This document shows, piece by piece, positions 15,567-24,550 of a DNA stretch of 64,000 nt. How positions within the stretch are numbered: the stretch's first letter is position 1; each line of letters begins with the position of its first letter. Origin of the DNA: Thermincola carboxydiphila (lineage in GTDB: Bacteria; Bacillota; Thermincolia; Thermincolales; UBA2595). Location of the stretch: the NCBI GenBank assembly GCA_016841045.1, contig JAENZX010000001.1, forward strand, positions 19,541 to 83,540. The letters are read 5' to 3'. Below the pieces are notes generated by a model that saw nothing but the letters and a program-made list of their open reading frames with translations, ran no database searches and was not told the origin of the DNA. The translations under genes were made by a program, and so were the position numbers.

Positions 15567-16832
15567 ATGAGTAACAAAGGTATTATTGTAAAAATTAAAA
15601 ACTCCCACTGTATAATTTTGACCAACGACGGAACTTATCATAAAATCCACCGTTCAAGGGTTAGTAATCCTACAGTAGGTGCTGAATCAGAATTCTTCCC
15701 GGTCAACTGGTCAAATCGTTTAAAACCGCTGCTGCTGGTGGCATGCCTGCTCATTGCATTTGTAAGCCTCAATTTTTACCGTGCAAACGCATTGGCTGAC
15801 CCGGCCGCTTATGTAGCCCTAGATATTAATCCAAGCCTGGAACTGGGTGTTGATAAAAACAGCAAGGTGGTTTCAGTTCAAGCCCTAAATCAGGATGCTG
15901 AAATTCTTTTAAAGGAAGTCGATATTAAAGGCAAAGATTTATATTTAGCCGTCCGTCAAATCCTTGGTGAAGCAGCCGCTTCGGGATATATCAAGCCGGA
16001 AGAGACAAATTACATCCTTTCAACGGTAACACCAGTGGAAACTTCGATTGATGTAATAGATTATGACAAGATGACTGATAATCTCCAAGATTCTATTGAA
16101 AATGAAGATCTGGACGTAAGCTTTGTAGTCCTCTCTGCAGACAGCACTACTCGGCAGGAAGCTATGAATAAAGGTATTTCCGTCGGCAAGCTTCTGGTTT
16201 ATAAAAATTCCATCAATTCCGGCAAGAAATTGTCATTGGAAGAGGTTAAGCAGAACAGTGTAACCACACTGGTAAGAAATCATAAAGTTCTTTTGCTGCC
16301 GGGCAATAAAAAAGGCTACGTTAAATTGATTCGCGTCCCGCGCAAAAACGGGCACCTGAAAAAACAGAGTTCGGCACCTAATGGTGATAACTCAACAGTT
16401 AACTCCGACCTTAATAAATCTATAAAACAGACTGACGGTAAGCAAACACCCCCGAGATCAAATGACATCGTCAAATCTAAATCCGGGAAAAAGGAAAAAA
16501 CCAAACAAGAACATTTATTCCTCCGTAAACTCCGGAATTTATTAAACCTCGATGTACAGAATAAAACAATCTTCCCTAACCAGGATTCTGGAAGCATGGA
16601 TAAAAAATCAGAGAAGCAGGGCGGCAAAAACAAAAGTAGTCGTCCTGCCAACCCTGTTGAAGAAAGTGATACAGAATCGCAAAACACGACAAACTCAGAC
16701 AACACTCATGAAAAAAATAAGGATTCGGAAACCAAAGCCAGCTCACCTGAAAAAAAGAAAAATAATGCGGAAGACAGCAGCACCCAGAACTCTAGTAAAA
16801 AAGGCGATAATTCCGCCAAATCTAGTCGTTAA
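15567..16832 (+). CDS. rsgI: Anti-sigma-I factor RsgI
   Basis: A 421-residue membrane anti-sigma factor. The short N-terminal RsgI domain (about 1-50, KGIIVKIKNSHCIILTNDG) binds SigI in the cytoplasm. One transmembrane helix lies at about 55-72. An outside domain begins YVALDINPSLELGVD (the conserved RsgI juxtamembrane region, where related proteins undergo self-cleavage), and the C-terminus of about 150 residues is low-complexity, rich in Lys, Ser, Asn and Asp. No carbohydrate-binding module is present, unlike cellulosome-type RsgI proteins, so the sensed signal is unknown. Start chosen: ATG at 15567 after AAAGGA; two earlier in-frame starts lack spacing. A 19-bp terminator follows. Confidence 0.92.
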   Translation: MSNKGIIVKIKNSHCIILTNDGTYHKIHRSRVSNPTVGAESEFFPVNWSNRLKPLLLVACLLIAFVSLNFYRANALADPAAYVALDINPSLELGVDKNSKVVSVQALNQDAEILLKEVDIKGKDLYLAVRQILGEAAASGYIKPEETNYILSTVTPVETSIDVIDYDKMTDNLQDSIENEDLDVSFVVLSADSTTRQEAMNKGISVGKLLVYKNSINSGKKLSLEEVKQNSVTTLVRNHKVLLLPGNKKGYVKLIRVPRKNGHLKKQSSAPNGDNSTVNSDLNKSIKQTDGKQTPPRSNDIVKSKSGKKEKTKQEHLFLRKLRNLLNLDVQNKTIFPNQDSGSMDKKSEKQGGKNKSSRPANPVEESDTESQNTTNSDNTHEKNKDSETKASSPEKKKNNAEDSSTQNSSKKGDNSAKSSR

Positions 16833-16852
16833 AACACCTTCCTACAAGTGTA

Positions 16853-16896
16853 AAAGGGGCTGTCTCATAAGATTTCACTTATGAGACAGCCCCTTT
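16853..16896 (+). terminator. Terminator after rsgI
   Basis: A perfect 19-bp stem (16853-16871 with 16878-16896) has a 6-nt loop and ends in CCCCTTT followed by AT-rich sequence. It also separates the convergent YkgJ gene and may serve both. Confidence 0.88.
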
Positions 16897-16912
16897 ATAT
16901 ATTAAAGCTTTT

Positions 16913-17593
16913 TTATGCACCAAAATTTTTTGATGCTTTATAGAGTCTTTTCCACAACCCGGGTGAGCATATGTTCTTCAGCCTTACCTGCCTATAATCT
17001 TCTGAGCCGGAAAAAGGTGTGACGGGATAGTCCCTGGCATCTGGTTTCGGCGAAACTCCCTCATGTATTACCAGTCGGCCGTTTGCCCCTTTTATGTTGA
17101 ACCAGCTTCTGACCAGCTCGTCCTCTCCTGCATTAACAACTTCTTCTCTTAACTCCTTTGCCGTTCGTGTAGACGGGCAGCATACGAAAGTGTGGCAGAC
17201 TAAAGGCCTGTTTAGATAATTGGAACAAATTCCTTTTTCCTTATCGAGAAAAATACATCTTCCCTCATCATCAAGCCCCATTGTTATATCTACTACTCTG
17301 CCCTCTACATAAACGTAAAGTACGTCTTTGAAGCATCTCTTTATATCGTTTCCGCAAATTTTGAGAGCATCCACCAAAGTCACCGGAATTCTCTCCTGAC
17401 AGCAAAGGTTACAGCCATAACAGGAGTCGGCAATCTCATTGCGAGAACGGTAGCAACCGCTATGTTCGATAAAATTGTCAAGGGCATCGATATAATCCTG
17501 AACCGTTGCCTGTTCACTGTTTACCCGAACATCATAACCCAATTGTCCTCTTATATTTACCGGAATAACGTCAATGTTAACCACAATCTTCAT
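16913..17593 (-). CDS. YkgJ-family cysteine-cluster protein
   Basis: A 226-residue soluble protein carrying the Cys pattern of the YkgJ/UPF0153 family: CYGCNLCCQE near residue 62, CIFLDKEKGICSNYLNRPLVC in the middle and CCPS after it. The family is thought to bind a zinc ion or an iron-sulfur cluster through these cysteines, but no enzyme activity is established. The N-terminal 50 residues are a separate segment. The stop is 16 bp past the rsgI terminator. It lies 9 bp downstream of the SLH-domain protein gene on the same strand and is probably co-transcribed with it. The ribosome binding site is weak. Confidence 0.8.
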   Translation of the reverse strand: MKIVVNIDVIPVNIRGQLGYDVRVNSEQATVQDYIDALDNFIEHSGCYRSRNEIADSCYGCNLCCQERIPVTLVDALKICGNDIKRCFKDVLYVYVEGRVVDITMGLDDEGRCIFLDKEKGICSNYLNRPLVCHTFVCCPSTRTAKELREEVVNAGEDELVRSWFNIKGANGRLVIHEGVSPKPDARDYPVTPFSGSEDYRQVRLKNICSPGLWKRLYKASKNFGA

Positions 17594-17602
17594 CCCTGCT
17601 TC

Positions 17603-20600
17603 TTAATTTAAATAATAGTTCAAAACATTTTCCATTACTGCAGTAGCTTCAGCCCGGTTAGCCATATCCTGGGGTCTGAACATGTTATCACTGCCCTTCA
17701 TAAGCCCTGAAACTTTGGTATCCCTGATAGACTGTACAGCCCACAAAGGGATAGCTCTGGCATCTTTATATGCAGAAGGTTTCTCACTATCAGGCAGGTT
17801 TAGCGCTCTATCAATTATTACAGCCATTTCAGCTCTGGTTATTACTTTGTTAGGCCAGAACTTCCCGTCATCGTAACCTTTCACGATTCCCCTATTAACA
17901 GCAGTGGCAATACTCCCCTCTGCCCAAGCCGGTATTTCATCCTTGAACACAACACCGGTTTTCTGAGAGGGCCAGCCCATTGCATTTGCAAGCAAAGTAA
18001 TAAATTCCGCCCTCGTCACACCCTTCTTAGGACGAAAACTCTTATCCGGAAAACCTTTTACTACATTACGCTCTGCCATCCTGAGTATGGTCTCTTTAGC
18101 CCAGCTCGATGCTATATCATTGAATTGAGGAGCTGGTCTTACATCTTCCATAAGACCAAAAATCCCAGTGAAGCTGGTCTTACCTTTTACAGAAAGGGAG
18201 CCTGCATCAGTTACAGACGGCACCATACTCCATTTAGCTTCTTTGTCATCCCATTTCATAAGTCTCAGCTTACCGATGTTTCTGGCATTAGTTATTTTAA
18301 GCTTGACCTGCATGGTTCCCGGTATTTGATCAAAATCGTCACCATTGGCCGAAGCCTTTATCATATATAATGGTAAAATTGGATAAAAACCTGGAGTGGG
18401 TAATTCTGTCTTCCATAACTGCCTGGCCTCAATAATATATTCTGCAGAACCGGTTGGGTTATTAATAACAACCTCAAAATCTTCTCCCACCTTAAAATCT
18501 GCAGTTTTTCCCGGCAGCGCCTCAATTGCGCCCTCCAATTCTTCCGGAGTCTCAGGCCCTTGGTCTCCCGCAGTGGGAGCAGATATTACAGTTAGCTCGT
18601 CAAAATACAGTACTCCCATATCTTGAGTACCGTTTTCAGGTTCAACTACATAGATATCAGATAATGTCACCGGTTGTTGTAAACCTGTAGGAATCAGTGC
18701 CTTCACGTGTTTCCACCCGTTCCAGTCAATATGTCTGGCAAAATCCACCAGCTTTTCACTGCCGCTGCCATCAATAATCCTGGCCCTCAGCCAGTGTCCG
18801 CTGTCATTTCCATAAACCCACAGCCCTAGCCCCAGAGCGTCAAAGGGGAGTGATAAGCCTCCTTCAAAATTACCGTACCCAGCCCGTGTTTGTGTTGTTT
18901 TGGTAAAATCATATTCCAGCCTTGCCGCAACATTTCCCCGGAATTTGGGCTCACCGGGTTCGGTAAGTCGGTAACCACCAAGGGTAAGTCCCATAGGATA
19001 ACCTCTGAATTTCAAGTTTTTTGGAGTTTCAAAATTATAATACGGTTTCTCAATTCCCCCAACGCTTATCTTTACCCTTGTAGAAGTTGAATCAACTTTT
19101 ACAACCAAATCACCTGATGACATGTGGTCTACAGCAGTGAACCTGCTGCCATTAACAGAACCAACTTCTCCATTAATTTGAATATTGTATTCGCCAGGCT
19201 GAAGGTCAATAACTTCTCCCTGTTTTGTAGTCACTTTCACTGAGATATTAACCGTTTCCCCAGGATTAAGGACAATGACTGAAGGAGTTACTTCAAGCTT
19301 TGCAATATCAGAACTACCAAGTATCTTAACCTTATATTCCTGGCTTACACCACTATATTCTGCTTTAAGCACCGCTTCTCCACTATAAGCTGCACTGAAA
19401 ACGTTTTCCTGAAAAAATCCTTTGTTAGAAGCACCGGTCCATTTAACATCCCCGGGCATCAGAGAAAAAGGGTTGTAGTAAGTATCATACCCCTTGGCAG
19501 AAAAGGCCTTTTGGGAGCCTACCAAAAGTAATCTGGGCCCCGAAATCTTCAAACCCATAAGCGGTCCCGCAGGAGCGGTCGAAAAAATACCCAGAGCCGT
19601 GGGCACTGCACGTTCTGTAGTGTATACTGGAGTATTTAGTGCTGAGACAGAAGTATCCCCAAGCTTACGTGCAACCATGGTAGAGGATCCTCCACCGTCG
19701 AGGTTAACTGCAGTCCAAGCCCCTATGGAAATCATAAAGTCGGCCAGTTCCTCCTGTGTCATGCCCCTGCTGCCGTTACCGCCTTCCACTACAACCATAT
19801 ATAAAGTTGTTCCATCCTGTGAAGCACCTATGGCAGTACGAGCCCTTTTGCCGGTAATATTCTGGCTAAACCAGTGGCGTTTTCCCTCATCCACCAGTAA
19901 TGCCTGTCCACCAAGAGCCGCCATGAGATTATCATTTTCAGGGCTGACCCTGTAGTTAACCTGAACCTGGTCCCCAACCTGAAAGTTTTCCGTCAGGAAC
20001 GTACCTGCTGCACCATGTCCAGCCAGTACATAACCGTTAGGAGGGATAGCTGCGGCAGGCTGGTTAACCCTAATTTCTTTTACCACGTCATCTTCCACTA
20101 CCATTTCAACCATACCGGTCAATCCTGAAACAATTCCACGGCTTTTTGCACCCCATCTCGGTGTGTACATAAGAAGGGTGTTTTCATCAGACCTTTTTCC
20201 CTTATCTGCTAAGTAAGTAGGTTTGTTTATACCGCTAAGTGTAAAATTTATTCCCTTGGGAGAAGTCACAGTGCCCTGAAACTTAAAAACAGTGAAAACC
20301 GGCCTGTTTTCCCTAGTCAAACCAAAGCCATACATATCATTCCTTTGCGCCGGAGAGGTTACGAGATTTCCGGACTGTACCGTTAGGCCCAGGGGAGAAT
20401 TTTCACCCATTTGAAAAAAGTCGCCATTTATTGCCGCTACAGCCCCGGCATCCCTGGCCATTTTGCCTACACCTCTGGCTGAGGTAATTGTATTACCATT
20501 TCCGACCAAAGTATCCACTTTGACATAAGGATTTGCAAGGTCAACAGTCATCACATATATATCTAAAGTGCCGTCTGTTGTCTTAATAACAGTATTGGTA

Positions 20601-20749
20601 ACATTAACACCTTCGGTAACAGGTTCAGTGTAAGAAGACTTTGAAGTCTCTGTAAACGCATACACTACTTCAGTTGGGAACAAACCCGCCATCATGCTCA
20701 GGATAGTCACCCATGAAAAAAAGGTTCTGAGAAAGCTTCTTCGAATCAA
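17603..20749 (-). CDS. S-layer-anchored phosphodiester glycosidase (NAGPA domain) with three SLH repeats
   Basis: A 1048-residue exported protein. After a signal peptide (about 1-31) comes a phosphodiester glycosidase / DUF2233 domain (about 75-390), with the conserved AAINGDFFQ, RTAIGAS and NLDGGGSSTMV motifs of the enzyme that uncovers mannose 6-phosphate in animals and of bacterial homologues acting on envelope glycans. A long beta-rich middle region (Ig-like and jelly-roll-like) follows. Three SLH repeats end the protein (about 875-1048: AERNVVKGFPDKSFRP, VNRGIVKGYDDGKFWP and a third, degenerate one), so it should be held to pyruvylated wall polymer. The start is TTG at 20749, 6 nt after GGGGAGAGG, which gives a normal signal peptide; the in-frame start at 20785 lacks a ribosome binding site. 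Confidence 0.92.
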   Translation of the reverse strand: MIRRSFLRTFFSWVTILSMMAGLFPTEVVYAFTETSKSSYTEPVTEGVNVTNTVIKTTDGTLDIYVMTVDLANPYVKVDTLVGNGNTITSARGVGKMARDAGAVAAINGDFFQMGENSPLGLTVQSGNLVTSPAQRNDMYGFGLTRENRPVFTVFKFQGTVTSPKGINFTLSGINKPTYLADKGKRSDENTLLMYTPRWGAKSRGIVSGLTGMVEMVVEDDVVKEIRVNQPAAAIPPNGYVLAGHGAAGTFLTENFQVGDQVQVNYRVSPENDNLMAALGGQALLVDEGKRHWFSQNITGKRARTAIGASQDGTTLYMVVVEGGNGSRGMTQEELADFMISIGAWTAVNLDGGGSSTMVARKLGDTSVSALNTPVYTTERAVPTALGIFSTAPAGPLMGLKISGPRLLLVGSQKAFSAKGYDTYYNPFSLMPGDVKWTGASNKGFFQENVFSAAYSGEAVLKAEYSGVSQEYKVKILGSSDIAKLEVTPSVIVLNPGETVNISVKVTTKQGEVIDLQPGEYNIQINGEVGSVNGSRFTAVDHMSSGDLVVKVDSTSTRVKISVGGIEKPYYNFETPKNLKFRGYPMGLTLGGYRLTEPGEPKFRGNVAARLEYDFTKTTQTRAGYGNFEGGLSLPFDALGLGLWVYGNDSGHWLRARIIDGSGSEKLVDFARHIDWNGWKHVKALIPTGLQQPVTLSDIYVVEPENGTQDMGVLYFDELTVISAPTAGDQGPETPEELEGAIEALPGKTADFKVGEDFEVVINNPTGSAEYIIEARQLWKTELPTPGFYPILPLYMIKASANGDDFDQIPGTMQVKLKITNARNIGKLRLMKWDDKEAKWSMVPSVTDAGSLSVKGKTSFTGIFGLMEDVRPAPQFNDIASSWAKETILRMAERNVVKGFPDKSFRPKKGVTRAEFITLLANAMGWPSQKTGVVFKDEIPAWAEGSIATAVNRGIVKGYDDGKFWPNKVITRAEMAVIIDRALNLPDSEKPSAYKDARAIPLWAVQSIRDTKVSGLMKGSDNMFRPQDMANRAEATAVMENVLNYYLN

Positions 20750-20835
20750 CTGTATCCTCTCCCCGTTCGTTAATATAACTACCAATTTTAATTATAGCGC
20801 AATTTCCATCCAGCTTGTACCTTTTTGAAATATTT

Positions 20836-21684
20836 CTACATATTTTGTAATTTTTTGAATTGTTTTAATAGTTCATAACTGATTGCCAGGTTACCTCTGC
20901 CAATGCCAACTTCAATTCCGGGTTTATGGGAACCATGAAAGTCGGTTCCCCCTGTAATTATCAGGTTATTATCGCTTGCCAGCTTATAAAATCTATCCGT
21001 TTCTTCGGGAGAATGCTCGGTATAATATACTTCGATACCCTGTAGACCATATGACATAAGCTCGTGCATAAGTCCGTCCAGATCCAGTCCTCCGCCGGTT
21101 CGGAGATATTTGGGGTGGGCGAGCACAGGCACACCGCCTGATGATTTAATGAGTTCAATCCCTTGGCGGGGTGATAGCCGGTCCTTTTTTACGTATGCGG
21201 GTTTACCTGCTCCCAGGTATAGATCAAACGCTTCAGCAGTATCCCTTACATACCCCTTTTTGACTAATACCGCCGCAAAATGAGGACGACCGATAACTTT
21301 TCCCTCCGAGGCATCTGTAACCTCTTCCATGGTAATGTCAAACCCCATTTTCCTGAGCTTTTCAACCATCTGAGGGTTTCGTTCGTCACGATAACTCCTG
21401 ACCTTCTTCAACCCATCTACTAATACCGGGTCATTATAATTGATGAAATATCCCAGGATATGCATTTCTCCTGAGTAATCCACACCAATTTCGACCCCCG
21501 GGATAACCACAATATCAGCCTCACGCCCAGCCGCTTCTGCTTCTGCTACACCATCAACTGTATCATGATCTGTCAGGGCAACTGCTTTTAATCCCCTGGA
21601 AGCAGCATGAAACACCAACTCCCGAGGGGTCATTGTCCCGTCAGAGGCAGTTGAATGAACATGCAGATCAATTAAATCCTTCAT
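20836..21684 (-). CDS. PHP-domain phosphatase (RNase AM / TrpH-like)
   Basis: A 282-residue PHP-domain protein with all the metal-binding landmarks: HVHST at the start, LTDHDTV, PGVEIG, HILGY, GRPHFA, LAHPKY and GTDFHG near the end. This order is that of the YciV/TrpH group, metal-dependent 3',5'-nucleoside bisphosphate phosphatases that also trim RNA 5' ends. It is of normal full length. A GGGTGG-like site lies upstream of the ATG. It is upstream of the SLH protein gene on the same strand with an 86-bp gap. Confidence 0.9.
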   Translation of the reverse strand: MKDLIDLHVHSTASDGTMTPRELVFHAASRGLKAVALTDHDTVDGVAEAEAAGREADIVVIPGVEIGVDYSGEMHILGYFINYNDPVLVDGLKKVRSYRDERNPQMVEKLRKMGFDITMEEVTDASEGKVIGRPHFAAVLVKKGYVRDTAEAFDLYLGAGKPAYVKKDRLSPRQGIELIKSSGGVPVLAHPKYLRTGGGLDLDGLMHELMSYGLQGIEVYYTEHSPEETDRFYKLASDNNLIITGGTDFHGSHKPGIEVGIGRGNLAISYELLKQFKKLQNM

Positions 21685-21809
21685 AAAACAGTCCCACCCT
21701 CATTTTTTGATTTCTTTTATTAATACGCCTGGTTTCTATATTTTAATACTTTGCAAAACAATTTCGAATTTCCTGCTGAAAAAAATCTTAAACCAAAAAG
21801 AAAATAAAA

Positions 21810-21852
21810 AAACAAACGTGGTTAATCTGCCTGGCAATTAACCCGTTTGTTT
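21810..21852 (-). terminator. Terminator of the YkuS-family gene
   Basis: AAACAAACG and CGTTTGTTT, with inner GGTTAAT/ATTAACC, form a long hairpin followed on the minus strand by a T-rich run. T-rich sequence on the other side suggests action in both directions. Confidence 0.75.
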
Positions 21853-21866
21853 TTAACCAACTTTTA

Positions 21867-22133
21867 CTAGATGCTTTTAAAGGTTTGCTCAATACGGTTA
21901 AGCAGCTGCTCAGGAGTCATTCCCCTTGTATCAATCACCGGAGCTTCAGTCTTAATAGTGTTCATTCCCATTAAATCCTCATCCTGCCCTGATACAACAA
22001 TAGCATCACAGTTTTTAAGTTCTATTCCGGTCTGAGTATGAGGATCAAGCTGCACAATTTCGTAACCTTTTTCAGTCAAGTAGTCCCTGAAGTTTCCAAG
22101 AGTGCTTTCTACAGCGATACGTTTTTTGGCCAT
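21867..22133 (-). CDS. YkuS family (UPF0180) protein
   Basis: An 88-residue protein with the UPF0180/YkuS pattern: KRIAVESTLGNFRDYLTEKG, a CDAIVVSGQDEDLMG core, and a final VIDTRGMTPEQLLNRI segment. The function is unknown; it is common in spore-forming Firmicutes. The start ATG at 22133 follows GGAGGTGG at 7 nt; the longer in-frame start at 22145 would precede this Shine-Dalgarno sequence. It is monocistronic. Confidence 0.88.
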   Translation of the reverse strand: MAKKRIAVESTLGNFRDYLTEKGYEIVQLDPHTQTGIELKNCDAIVVSGQDEDLMGMNTIKTEAPVIDTRGMTPEQLLNRIEQTFKSI

Positions 22134-22306
22134 TCTAAAAACCACCTCCGTAAGTTATCGTATTCCATCGGATTTAATCTACATTACAGAATTATTATAA
22201 GTATAATAGAGTGGTATTATTCACTGCTGTTTATTCAAAGCTTCATTATGCAAAGCATAAAGGTAACTATAAATGGAGAATATACCTATCAAAGGAGGCC
22301 AAGAAT

Positions 22307-22624
22307 ATGCAGCAATCAGAATTAAATGACAGAGTTTCCGAGAGACATGACAGAGCCTGGGAAGTCAATACCCTGGAAAATGAAAAAGGCAGGTGGAATG
22401 TTTATCTCGGTTTGTGTAAAGGCTGTGGGTTATGCGTAGAAAAGTGCCCGGTAAAAGTTATAGAATGGTCCAAAGAACTGGGTTTCATGGGGACCCCAAG
22501 TGTCAGGGCCCGGATGGACGGCTGTATAGTTTGCGGTATATGCCAGACAGTATGCCCTGATGCAGCCATTCACGTTGAAAAGAAAGGGAAAGGCGCACCA
22601 CCTGAAGCAGTCCCTGTATCCTGA
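22307..22624 (+). CDS. Two-[4Fe-4S] ferredoxin
   Basis: A 105-residue ferredoxin with two complete cluster motifs, CKGCGLCVEKCP and CIVCGICQTVCP, about 25 residues apart. A charged N-terminal extension of about 35 residues precedes them. The spacing and the KVIEWSKELG insert resemble the delta subunit of 2-oxoacid:ferredoxin oxidoreductases (KorD/VorD-like), but no alpha, beta or gamma subunit genes are nearby, so it is more likely a free electron carrier. AAAGGAGG lies 8 nt before the ATG at 22307. A terminator follows. Confidence 0.9.
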   Translation: MQQSELNDRVSERHDRAWEVNTLENEKGRWNVYLGLCKGCGLCVEKCPVKVIEWSKELGFMGTPSVRARMDGCIVCGICQTVCPDAAIHVEKKGKGAPPEAVPVS

Positions 22625-22631
22625 GAAATCC

Positions 22632-22660
22632 AAGGGTCCTATAAGGCTGGGGCCCTTTTT
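22632..22660 (+). terminator. Terminator after the ferredoxin gene
   Basis: AAGGGTCC pairs with GGGGCCCTT (bulged) and is followed by TTTTT. Confidence 0.65.
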
Positions 22661-22800
22661 AGTTTCTAGCTCCTGAACTTATCCCATAAGATTTTTTCAT
22701 TTATGAGACCTTCTCTTTTACTTGCCGCCTTTCCTAAAATACTGCTATTATAATACTAACAATCATAAAGACAGCAGTATACTGAAATGGGGGACTTAAT

Positions 22801-23439
22801 ATGCAGTCTGAATCTGTCTATTGTCTAGGCCTGACCACAAGCCCTAGAAAAGGTGGCAATACGGAAATTTTACTGAGAAAGGCCCTTAAAGGAGCCGAAA
22901 AGGCAGGGGCTAGAACTGAGCTGGTGGATATCAGCACCTACCGATTTTCTCCATGCCTAGCCTGTGACGGCTGTTTTAAGGAAGGCAGATGTGTTGTCAA
23001 AGATGACATGCAGGTTATCTACGAAAAAATACTGGCAGCAGATCGTATCATCCTGGCTGCACCAATATTTTCGATGGGGATGTGTGCACAGGCTAAAACC
23101 ATGGTTGACAGAACCCAGAGGTTCTGGGCAACCAAATACGTTCTAAAACGAATGGTAATTCCAGAGGCCAATGACCGCCCTCCCAGAAAAGGAATATTTA
23201 TAAGCGCCTCGGGTTCAAACCATAAAAATGTATTTGCCGGAGCCCTGCAGGTTGCAAAATATTTCTTTCTTATGATTGAAGCAGAGTTTACGGGCAGCTA
23301 TTGTTACAGTGAACTGGAAGAAAAAGGTGCTGTTTTAAACCATCCGGATATCTTGTCAGAAGTTTTTGAAGCGGGAAACAGCCTGTGCTCTGCACCGCAG
23401 AAACCCTCCATAGCTACATTAAATACTGTTGAGGATTGA
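22801..23439 (+). CDS. Iron-sulfur flavoprotein / NADPH-dependent FMN reductase family
   Basis: A 212-residue flavodoxin-fold protein. The FMN phosphate-binding loop is TSPRKGGNTE, and the compact Cys motif CLACDGC...GRC at about 50-62, followed by KDDM, is the hallmark of the Isf-type iron-sulfur flavoproteins of anaerobes, which pass electrons from ferredoxin to small acceptors. AAPIFSMG forms the usual strand near the flavin. The ATG follows GGGGGAC. Its last 26 bp overlap the 3' end of the convergent dehydrogenase gene. Confidence 0.88.
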   Translation: MQSESVYCLGLTTSPRKGGNTEILLRKALKGAEKAGARTELVDISTYRFSPCLACDGCFKEGRCVVKDDMQVIYEKILAADRIILAAPIFSMGMCAQAKTMVDRTQRFWATKYVLKRMVIPEANDRPPRKGIFISASGSNHKNVFAGALQVAKYFFLMIEAEFTGSYCYSELEEKGAVLNHPDILSEVFEAGNSLCSAPQKPSIATLNTVED

Positions 23440-24508
23440 CAGAAGTGGTATGCTCCCGGTCATACGACGGAATAAACTCAGCCTCATCATCAACCTTAAC
23501 AATTCTCTCCTCTTTTACAGATTTAATTATATCCAGCATCATTTTTGTGTCACCATACTCCATTTCAGGGGTTACAGAGATAGGTTCTTTTCCTACAGCC
23601 GCATTATAGAAATTTAGCAGTTCGTTATAATAGCCCCGCTGCGGCCGATACGCGATTTGCTCTGAACGACTGTCATTATACACAATATTTATGGTTCCAC
23701 AGTCCCTTTCCTCCAGGTAGATCATTCCCCCGGTACAGAAGATTCTTAATCCAATCAGTGGTCTCTGCATCTCAGTTCCCGAACAGTAGAAACTGAACTG
23801 ACCGGTTACTCCATTTTTGAATCTTATGTTGGCATTTATAACAGCATAGGGCGCAAATTCATCGTCCTGAGGTACTGCTATGGTATAAACTTCATCTGCC
23901 GCGCCAAAGAAATGTCTTAAGGCAGCTATATCATGAACCCCTGTGTCAAGTATAACTCCTCCAGCAAAGTCAGGGTGCTGACGCCATTCCTTTGCTGCAA
24001 ATTTGTTTTCCAGCATGTCCTTGGGGAAGTTCATTACCCTGTTCTGGATGAAATACACCGGCTTACCCACTTTTTCAGTACGCAGCATATCTCTTATCAA
24101 GTCAACTTCTTCATTATACCGGTAATTTTCGGCAATCATTATGGGAATACCGTATTTTCTGGGCAGTTCCCTGTGAGCTCTGGCCTGTTCAATATTAGGA
24201 GCCAGAGGTTTTTCACAAATAATTGGCTTACCAGCTTTGGCCGTTGCCTCGGTCACAACGTAATTTTCACTGATGGGGACCATTATGTCAAACATGTCCA
24301 AATCTGTTCTTTTTATCATTTCTCGATAATCTGCATATGCACTTTCTTCAGTTAAATTAAGCCGTTTTGCCCATTCCCTTGCCTTTTCTAGGTTATTATC
24401 TGCAAGAGCTGCAATTTCGTACTCCTGGCTAAGCTCCATATATGCCGGATAATGTAGTCGTTCAAAAGCCATTCCAGTTCCAATAATGCCGACTCTTAGT
24501 TTCTTCAC
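23414..24508 (-). CDS. Gfo/Idh/MocA-family NAD(P)-dependent sugar dehydrogenase
   Basis: A 364-residue oxidoreductase. The N-terminal Rossmann domain shows GIIGTGMAFERLHYPAY, then EKPLAPN, the catalytic Lys motif of the family, and GGVILDTGVHDIAALR in the C-terminal alpha/beta domain, with His as the likely proton relay. Members oxidise or reduce sugars and inositols; the substrate cannot be predicted. The GTG start at 24508 has GGAGGG 6 nt upstream. The final 8 codons overlap the end of the convergent flavoprotein gene. It lies downstream of the NDH-2 gene on the same strand with a 42-bp gap. Confidence 0.9.
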   Translation of the reverse strand: MKKLRVGIIGTGMAFERLHYPAYMELSQEYEIAALADNNLEKAREWAKRLNLTEESAYADYREMIKRTDLDMFDIMVPISENYVVTEATAKAGKPIICEKPLAPNIEQARAHRELPRKYGIPIMIAENYRYNEEVDLIRDMLRTEKVGKPVYFIQNRVMNFPKDMLENKFAAKEWRQHPDFAGGVILDTGVHDIAALRHFFGAADEVYTIAVPQDDEFAPYAVINANIRFKNGVTGQFSFYCSGTEMQRPLIGLRIFCTGGMIYLEERDCGTINIVYNDSRSEQIAYRPQRGYYNELLNFYNAAVGKEPISVTPEMEYGDTKMMLDIIKSVKEERIVKVDDEAEFIPSYDREHTTSVNPQQYLM

Positions 24509-24550
24509 TCAAAACCCTCCAAAGATATTTTTTTATAAGGACTCTCATTT

